Positions 45,322 to 50,101 of a stretch of DNA of 50,101 nt are shown one piece after another. The DNA lies in IMG/VR virus record IMGVR_UViG_3300033143_002021, positions 1 through 50,101 of that record. The stretch is one strand, 5' to 3'. A model generated the notes under the pieces. The model was not told the DNA's origin. It saw only the letters and a list, made by a program, of their open reading frames with translations, and made no database searches. Position 1 is the first letter of the stretch. Each line of letters begins with the position of its first letter. The DNA is from a virus. The translations under genes and the position numbers were made by a program.

Positions 45322-45467
45322 AAGTAAAAGAGATTATAGCTTCCGGTGGCAACTTCTTGTTAGTAGATACTAATGGAAATACTTATGTCATGCAAAAGGT
45401 TTTTGACGAAGGGGCTGAAAGTTTAGCATGGGTGGAAATTAAAGTTGAAAAACCTACAAAAAAATGA
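45318..45467 (+). CDS. Hypothetical protein, 49 aa
   Basis: ATGA overlap with the SSB-like gene; 49 residues, beta-like (FLLVDTNGNTYVMQKVF). The next ATG is one base after its stop, so all three are co-translated. Function unknown. Confidence 0.7.
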   Translation: MKVKEIIASGGNFLLVDTNGNTYVMQKVFDEGAESLAWVEIKVEKPTKK

Positions 45468-45468
45468 A

Positions 45469-46053
45469 ATGGACCTCGCCAAATATAAGCCACAAGTAAA
45501 ACTTAGTAAGAACTTCACTATTGATAAGAACCTACCTGCAAATGAAAAAGCCTTCCAGGTGTTTGAGAAACTTAAACTCGCCAGACTGTATCAGGATGCC
45601 TTGTTTCTTGTTATTGGAAAATTCCTTAAAATAACCAGGGATGAGAAGCTATACAAATTTTGGGACTTTGACAACTTCGAGGGATTTTTGGCTTGTGAGG
45701 AGTTTTCTTTCTCAAGAGAAAAAGCCTATATGTGTATCAGGGTGTTTGAGTTCTACTCAGAGAAACTCAAGTTAAGTGAGCAACAGATTCAAAAGATTGG
45801 TATTACCAAACTCTCATTGATGTTACCTCTTATTAAGGATATCAAGGATGAGGATGCAATCTTAAAAAAGATAGATGACATGGAGGGTATGAGGTACTCT
45901 GATTTTGTCAGGCAAGTAAAAACTGAAAGGAACATTAAAGGTAAGCCGGAGGTTTACTGGAATGAAGAAACTGAAAAGTTTATAGTTAGTTTCTATGAAG
46001 ATACGACAACTTTACGATCACTTGGTAAATATGAAGAAAAAGAAGATAAGTAA
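45469..46053 (+). CDS. Hypothetical DNA-binding-like protein, 194 aa
   Basis: Start chosen at the ATG 45469 (MDLAKYKPQVK) rather than a TTG at 45445. Residues about 35-110 are helical with a layout (FWDFDNFEGFLACEEFSFSREKAYMCIRVFEFY) recalling helix-turn-helix domains of partition or replication accessory proteins. It overlaps the RecA gene by 23 bases. Confidence 0.65.
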   Translation: MDLAKYKPQVKLSKNFTIDKNLPANEKAFQVFEKLKLARLYQDALFLVIGKFLKITRDEKLYKFWDFDNFEGFLACEEFSFSREKAYMCIRVFEFYSEKLKLSEQQIQKIGITKLSLMLPLIKDIKDEDAILKKIDDMEGMRYSDFVRQVKTERNIKGKPEVYWNEETEKFIVSFYEDTTTLRSLGKYEEKEDK

Positions 46054-46864
46054 AGACCTTAAAGAATTTCTTGGTCATGTTGAAGAACAGTTTGGGAAAG
46101 AGGCTTTGGTCATTCCCGAATTAGGGATTACTATTCCCAATGACAAGATTGAAGTTATTTCTACCGGATCACACGCAATAGACACTGCTTTGGGTATTGG
46201 AGGACTTCCCAGAGGTCGAGTTGTTGAGATCCTTGGGAGTGAGGCTTCAGGTAAGACTACACTTGCTCTTTCTGTTATTGGTGAGGCACAAAAGAAAGGC
46301 TTAATGTGTGCTTATATAGATACAGAACAGGCTATCGAGAGAAACAGGACTCAAGATATTGGTGTCAACTTCGATGGTTTGGCTATTTCACAACCCAGTA
46401 ATGCAGAGGAGGCTTTGGACATATTAGAACTTATGGTTGTATCTGGTGCTTTTGGTGTTGTTGTTTTGGATTCAGTCGCTGCACTTGTGCCAAAGGCTGA
46501 AATTGAGGGTGGTATGAGTGATTCGACTATTGGTTTACAAGCTAGATTAATGGGTAAGATTCTAAGAAAGATAACTTCCCCTGTAAGCAAGAACAAAGTC
46601 TTGGTTGTTTTCGTTAATCAGTTGAGACAAAAGATTGGTGGGTACTTCCCAATGATGGTTACTTCAGGTGGTAACGCTTTAAAATATTATGCTTCGGTTC
46701 GTATAGACATGAGGAAAACAGGAATGACAAAGACAAAGATACCCTTGTCAGAACACAAGATAACGATTAAGAAGAACAAATTGGCTATCCCCATGCAGGT
46801 TGTTAAGGTTAGACTCGGTAAACACGGGCTAATGGACATAGAACCGAAAATTAAGGATGAATAA
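46031..46864 (+). CDS. recA: RecA-type recombinase
   Basis: 277 residues from the ATG at 46031. Core motifs: STGSHAIDTALGIGGLPRGRVVEILG, Walker A GSEASGKT (69-76), ID in AYIDTEQAIE (the usual AEHALD is changed here), Walker B VVVLDSVAAL, and the L1/L2 area with NQLRQKIG...TSGGNALKYYAS. It is shorter than bacterial RecA (about 350), lacking much of the N- and C-terminal domains. It pairs homologous strands and could also recombine the collagen repeats. Confidence 0.95.
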   Translation: MKKKKISKDLKEFLGHVEEQFGKEALVIPELGITIPNDKIEVISTGSHAIDTALGIGGLPRGRVVEILGSEASGKTTLALSVIGEAQKKGLMCAYIDTEQAIERNRTQDIGVNFDGLAISQPSNAEEALDILELMVVSGAFGVVVLDSVAALVPKAEIEGGMSDSTIGLQARLMGKILRKITSPVSKNKVLVVFVNQLRQKIGGYFPMMVTSGGNALKYYASVRIDMRKTGMTKTKIPLSEHKITIKKNKLAIPMQVVKVRLGKHGLMDIEPKIKDE

Positions 46865-47289
46865 TGAAAAGAAAAAAGAAATCTCCACTTACTTTAGCAA
46901 AAGATAAGGCTTGGAAGGCATTTAGTATCTACATAAGAACCAAAGGATCTATTGGAAATTTGAATACTTGTATTACTTGTAGGAGAATGAAACCAATTAG
47001 TGCTATAGGGGGATTACAAGCCGGTCATTTTGTTCCCGGTAGAACTAATGCAACTTTATTTGACGAAAGAGGAGTTTACCCTCAGTGTTATGGTTGTAAT
47101 GTAGGCAAGAAAAGCAATCCTATTAAGTTTTATAAGTTCATGTTAAAAACTCATGGTCAAAAGGTAATTGATGAATTGGATAGACTCTCAGGAACTACAG
47201 TTAAATATACAGTTCAGGATTACTTGAAAATCGAAAAGAAATACAAAAGGAAGCTAGTCAAATTGACACTTAATCAGACACTGTGTTAA
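46864..47289 (+). CDS. ninG: NinG-type recombination endonuclease
   Basis: 141 residues, matching lambda NinG (Rap) family layout: basic N-terminus, CITCRRMKP (C36, C39), LQAGHFVPGR (H55), then YPQCYGCNVGKK (C75, C78), and a helical C-terminus. It is a zinc-containing nuclease that resolves Holliday junctions and branched DNA in lambda. The neighbouring RecA supports a recombination role. TAATG overlap with recA. Confidence 0.88.
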   Translation: MKRKKKSPLTLAKDKAWKAFSIYIRTKGSIGNLNTCITCRRMKPISAIGGLQAGHFVPGRTNATLFDERGVYPQCYGCNVGKKSNPIKFYKFMLKTHGQKVIDELDRLSGTTVKYTVQDYLKIEKKYKRKLVKLTLNQTLC

Positions 47290-47292
47290 ACT
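47263..47292 (+). promoter_or_regulatory. Promoter inside the end of ninG, leaderless
   Basis: TTGACA (47263-47268), 18-bp spacer, TAAACT (47287-47292), five bases to the ATG at 47298. Confidence 0.75.
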
Positions 47293-47297
47293 CAAGT

Positions 47298-47483
47298 ATG
47301 GGCGATAAAAAACCAGTACCAGAAGCAGTTAGAAAATACTTCTCTGATATGGGAAAAAAGAGTGGTAATGCTTTGAAGGTCATGTCTAAAGAAAAGTATG
47401 GTGATGAAAGTGAATACTTCAGGAGAATCGCGGCGAAACGCAAAAGATTTGGCAGACTTCCGAAAGATAAGGCTTCAAAGTAG
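47298..47483 (+). CDS. Small basic protein, 61 aa
   Basis: 61 residues with YFSDMGKKSGNALKVMSKE then EYFRRIAAKRKRFGR, a layout like small nucleic-acid-binding or stress-type proteins with a GKK-x-G motif. It recalls gene 5297-5503 (GSRGGQARAKTLS) in having a Gly-basic helix start. The start is fixed by its leaderless promoter; a GTG five codons upstream is unlikely. Confidence 0.7.
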   Translation: MGDKKPVPEAVRKYFSDMGKKSGNALKVMSKEKYGDESEYFRRIAAKRKRFGRLPKDKASK

Positions 47484-47485
47484 GA

Positions 47486-47497
47486 TATACTTAAAGT
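47486..47497 (+). promoter_or_regulatory. TATACTTAAA-type promoter, leaderless
   Basis: TATACTTAAAGT with six bases between the TATACT hexamer and the ATG at 47498. Same class as the structural-gene promoters, which suggests the transglycosylase is expressed late. Confidence 0.75.
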
Positions 47498-48178
47498 ATG
47501 AACTTTCAGGACCTTGTAAGAACCTTCAAGGGTGAACTTCTTTCTCCAACTGGTGATAATCCCAAGGTTGGGTTTATGAACTTATTGTTTGGTAATAAAG
47601 ATCAAGGAAATACCAATATTCAAAGAAGTCAAGGTGATATAGATGCTTCATTTAGAGAAAAAGGATTGATTAAATTAACAGATCCCAAAACTGGTGAAGA
47701 ATCTTGGTCAAGTCCCGAATCTGCAAAAGGTAACTATTCTCAAGGTTGGGATAATGACACGCCAAGTCCTGGAGTAACTCCACCCCCAGATAAATCAGCA
47801 CTTCCTTATTATCAAGATATAAATAAAGCTACTCAAGAAAATGAATTACCAGAACAAGTCTTGTATAGGATGTTGCGTAATGAATCTATAAATTTCAATC
47901 CTGATGTTATTAGTGGAGCAATTAGTTCTCCAAAAGGAGCGCAAGGTATAGCACAGTTTATGCCAGACACTTCTGCATGGCTTGGAATTGACCCATTAAA
48001 TCCACAAGAGGCGATAGCTGGTAGTGGTAAGTATCTTGCTGATCAGTTAAAGACTTTTGGGGATATTGAGACAGCTTTGGCGGCGTATAATGCCGGTCCA
48101 GGAAATGTTAGGAAATATGGTGGAGTGCCTCCCTTTGATGAAACTGAAAAGTATATCGCTGATATTTTAGGATTTTAG
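47498..48178 (+). CDS. Lytic transglycosylase (SLT domain), virion-associated
   Basis: 226 residues. The C-terminal 110 are an SLT domain: LRNESINFNP with catalytic Glu129, GAQGIAQFMP (147-156) and AYNAGPGNV (196-204). The first 100 residues are disordered and Pro/Gly/Asp-rich. No signal peptide. A late-type promoter suggests it is a virion enzyme that opens peptidoglycan for DNA entry, not the lysis enzyme, which is at 40660. Confidence 0.92.
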   Translation: MNFQDLVRTFKGELLSPTGDNPKVGFMNLLFGNKDQGNTNIQRSQGDIDASFREKGLIKLTDPKTGEESWSSPESAKGNYSQGWDNDTPSPGVTPPPDKSALPYYQDINKATQENELPEQVLYRMLRNESINFNPDVISGAISSPKGAQGIAQFMPDTSAWLGIDPLNPQEAIAGSGKYLADQLKTFGDIETALAAYNAGPGNVRKYGGVPPFDETEKYIADILGF

Positions 48179-49374
48179 CTAGTGTCTTTTAACTGATACT
48201 CAAACAGCTTTGCTAAATGGAAACCTTTAGGTCTTGAATCTGTTGTTACATTCCATTTGTTCTCTAGCTTTACAATCTCCATACTCTCAAGAGTTCCAAG
48301 ACTTTTGATGTTATCTACTAGATCATATACGAAACAGGTCTTTTTGTTTTTAGATAGCCTTGTTCCTCTCCCCAAAACTTGACTCCATAGGCGAAGGCTT
48401 CTGGTCGGTCTTAATGAAACAATACAATCTATGTCCGGTACATCAAACCCGATTGAAAAGATATTCACTCCATATAAGATATTGCATTTTCCACTCCTGA
48501 AGTTAGATATAATTTCCTCTCTCTTTTTCTTGGTAGTCTTTGAGGTAACAACTTCTGATTTGTTTGTCATTTTAGACAATACTTCTGCTTGATTGACTGA
48601 TGAGCAGAAAATGAGTTTCTTCTTATGAGGTACTCTCACAATCAAGTCTCTGAAGGATGTGTAATTCTTACATATTCGATTCTCAAAATCTTCTAAGTCA
48701 AACTCTGATTTTGTTTTGTTGGTTTTCAGGTCTTGATGTTTAACTACAGAAACATCCTTGTATGTTAAAGGTACTAAATACTTTTGTTCAACCAATTCAT
48801 TTACATTTACAACATAGATAATTCTGTCCCAAAACTTTGGGTAGTACCTTGAGATGATTTTAGTTGTTGTAATTGCTTTCTGCATCCACTGAAGGTGTCC
48901 CCATCTTTCGTACATTACATCTTGCCTGAAGGGTGTTGCGGTTAAACCAATAACTTTAGGATTGCCGATAGCTTTGAAGAACTTGTTATACATTCCTTTG
49001 GCTTTCTTTGGGTTTACTAGGTCACACTCATCAATTATGGCTACTTCATAGTGAGTAAACAGTTCCGGGTGTTTATGAGCTGATTGTATTGTAGCGATGG
49101 TGAATTTCTTGATAGTCTTTTCGTTCATTGAAGCCGAGAATACTCCGATCTCTTTTCTTTTGACAACCTTTGAGAGTTTATCTAAGTCTTGCTCTAAAAG
49201 TTCCTTTGATGGTACTAGTATAAGTATTGGTTTTTTGTGTTGATCTGCAAAACCGGCAATTACATGGGTCTTGCCGGAGCCTTGTGCCATACTAACCACG
49301 GAGTTTCCTGGCAAAGATAATGACCATAACATTTTGTCTATGGCTTCTTGTTGGTATTCACGAAGATCTTGCAT
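48175..49374 (-). CDS. SF2 (DEAD/DEAH-type) helicase
   Basis: 399 residues. Walker A is MAQGSGKT (29-36), Walker B IIDECDLV (115-118 DECD), motif III TATPFR (145-150), and the C-terminal motifs include IFSIGFDVPDID and QVLGRGTRLSK (motif VI). It resembles phage ATP-dependent helicases used in replication restart or recombination (T5 D10 or UvsW type). Last gene of the minus-strand early operon. Converges with, and overlaps by four bases, the transglycosylase. Confidence 0.92.
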   Translation of the reverse strand: MQDLREYQQEAIDKMLWSLSLPGNSVVSMAQGSGKTHVIAGFADQHKKPILILVPSKELLEQDLDKLSKVVKRKEIGVFSASMNEKTIKKFTIATIQSAHKHPELFTHYEVAIIDECDLVNPKKAKGMYNKFFKAIGNPKVIGLTATPFRQDVMYERWGHLQWMQKAITTTKIISRYYPKFWDRIIYVVNVNELVEQKYLVPLTYKDVSVVKHQDLKTNKTKSEFDLEDFENRICKNYTSFRDLIVRVPHKKKLIFCSSVNQAEVLSKMTNKSEVVTSKTTKKKREEIISNFRSGKCNILYGVNIFSIGFDVPDIDCIVSLRPTRSLRLWSQVLGRGTRLSKNKKTCFVYDLVDNIKSLGTLESMEIVKLENKWNVTTDSRPKGFHLAKLFEYQLKDTS

Positions 49375-49411
49375 AAAAAAACACCCCTTCTACCCCCCAC
49401 CCTCCCTTAAA

Positions 49412-49447
49412 ATGCCTCGGCAGTTACAAACAACTGCGTACTCGGGG
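49412..49447 (-). promoter_or_regulatory. Hairpin between the secreted-peptide and helicase genes
   Basis: GCAGTT/AACTGC (6-bp perfect) sits inside CCTCG/CGGGG (5 bp, one G-U), with a short bulge, immediately after the stop of gene 49450-49599. On the minus strand no good T-run follows, so it may be an mRNA-stability or partial-termination element. Confidence 0.5.
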
Positions 49448-49449
49448 TT

Positions 49450-49599
49450 TTATCCTCCAGCCCGTGCAGTTGGTGTGTCGTTGTGAGTCGTGCTAGCATT
49501 GTCAACATTACTTTCTTCAGCTTTCGCTGGGCTTGCAAAGCCAACTAATATTATTAGTAAAAGCGTGATAAATAAAAACAACCTTTTTAGTCTACTCAC
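49450..49599 (-). CDS. Small secreted peptide with a signal sequence, 49 aa
   Basis: A GTG at 49599 preceded by GGGAGGTGG, one of the best ribosome sites in the genome. The protein has a basic start (MSRLKRLF), a hydrophobic core (about 7-22: LFLFITLLLIILVGFA) and an AxA-type cut site (SPAKA, then EES). The mature 22-residue tail is polar, rich in Thr, Asn and Ser. Not recognised; it should be exported by the Sec pathway. Confidence 0.75.
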   Translation of the reverse strand: MSRLKRLFLFITLLLIILVGFASPAKAEESNVDNASTTHNDTPTARAGG

Positions 49600-49634
49600 G
49601 TTGTAACCACCTCCCTTCTAGTTTTTAATATAAT

Positions 49635-49766
49635 TTAAGAGTCTAGTATCTTTGTAATAACTAAATAAAAGTGTGCAGGTAGTTGTGTTTCCCACTGATG
49701 TACTAGATCACTTATAGCTCTTAACTTAGCTTTATTCTTTGTTCCGTTTTTAAACTTCTTCTTCAT
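49635..49766 (-). CDS. Hypothetical early protein, 43 aa
   Basis: 43 residues, basic N-terminus (MKKKFKNGTKNKAKLR) and a helical middle. ATGA overlap with 49763-49978. Function unknown. Confidence 0.65.
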   Translation of the reverse strand: MKKKFKNGTKNKAKLRAISDLVHQWETQLPAHFYLVITKILDS

Positions 49767-49978
49767 ACTCTCGGTGTTGACCAAAACTTAATCCACTTTT
49801 GTATTTTCTTCTTACGGACATATTCTCTAAAACCCAATCTCCACATCAACCTATCAAAGTAGTTTAGTTTGGCTATGGTTACAATAACTCTTTTGTCCAT
49901 AAACTTGTCTGTAAACCACAAAGCGTTCTTTCTTCTTATTAGTTTGAATTTGTTAGGGTCAAGTTTCATACTTCTCAT
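49763..49978 (-). CDS. Hypothetical basic early protein, 71 aa
   Basis: 71 residues, very basic, with aromatic residues (FTDKFMDKRVIVTIAK, FDRLMWRLGF). Possibly nucleic-acid-binding. Start at 49978 (GAGGAAG upstream) or, in the same frame, 49969. It overlaps the stop of the junction-spanning gene. Confidence 0.65.
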   Translation of the reverse strand: MRSMKLDPNKFKLIRRKNALWFTDKFMDKRVIVTIAKLNYFDRLMWRLGFREYVRKKKIQKWIKFWSTPRV

Positions 49979-50101
49979 GCTTCCTCTTTTGCTCGGCTAC
50001 TGCTTTGTTGTAGCCATCAATAAACAATGGCATTTCATAACTAGCTTGTTCAATTTGTTCTTTGCTTAACTCTACATCTTTCAATATAGCTTTTATGGTT
50101 T
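49959..50101 (-). CDS. Hypothetical early protein, 3' part of the junction-spanning gene
   Basis: This end shows the last codons of the 87-residue protein described at 1-235, ending with TGA at 49959. Bases 49988-50101 duplicate 1-114. Confidence 0.75.
   Translation of the reverse strand, partial: TIKAILKDVELSKEQIEQASYEMPLFIDGYNKAVAEQKRKHEKYET
49988..50101. repeat. Terminal direct repeat, copy 2
   Basis: Identical to 1-114. See copy 1. Confidence 0.97.

Noticed and set aside
49450-49599. Arbitrium-type signalling peptide
   Set aside because: The secreted peptide is suggestive, but there is no AimR-like receptor gene next to it and no lysogeny module, so I do not make this call.

Overview
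The window is a complete or near-complete genome of a tailed double-stranded DNA phage. Its last 114 bases repeat its first 114 exactly, and a minus-strand gene reads straight through that junction. The molecule is therefore circular, or circularly permuted, with a unit of about 49,987 bp. The layout suggests a podovirus: terminase, a 657-residue portal, an SU10-like (DUF5309-type) capsid protein, a short-tail adaptor and nozzle pair, two large ejection-like proteins and fibres. I see no tape measure, sheath, integrase or repressor, so a lytic lifestyle is likely. The DNA is AT-rich. TGA is an ordinary stop, often as ATGA gene overlaps. Strong ribosome sites of the AGGAGGTGAT type and TTGACA/TATAAT promoters point to a bacterial host. 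The host is otherwise unknown; an uncultured lineage such as Patescibacteria is only a guess.

Layout. (1) A minus-strand early operon starts at a consensus promoter near 4599. It runs down to 1, crosses the junction and continues from 50101 to 48175. It holds about 20 mostly tiny genes: an ArdC-type domain, zinc ribbons, a PD-(D/E)XK nuclease, a YopX protein, a small predicted secreted peptide and an SF2 helicase. (2) A divergent promoter reads a 19-residue leader peptide and a probable small terminase (4669-5156), followed by a 327-bp non-coding region with iterons, a G-quadruplex motif and a hairpin. (3) 5979-12330 is a glycan cassette: glycosyltransferases, FkbM methyltransferases and a sugar nucleotidyltransferase. 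(4) 12541-27967 holds large terminase, another glycosyltransferase, portal, a 1383-residue collagen-like fibre, tail proteins, then a second glycan block with a sulfotransferase. (5) 28108-41938 holds scaffold, capsid, tail, ejection proteins, fibres and lysis genes. (6) 42562-48178 is replication and recombination: an initiator with iterons inside its own gene, a DnaB-like helicase, an SSB-like protein, RecA, NinG and a lytic transglycosylase. I see no DNA or RNA polymerase gene.

Three themes connect the genes. About a fifth of the genome is devoted to sugars, alongside a proline-poor, threonine-rich collagen-like fibre; my inference is that the phage glycosylates its own fibre. Many promoters sit so close to start codons that the transcripts should be leaderless, in two classes: TTGACA/TATAAT type, and a TATACTTAAA type in front of structural genes. 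Two independent repeat clusters are candidate replication origins; the one inside the initiator gene resembles the phage lambda O/ori arrangement.
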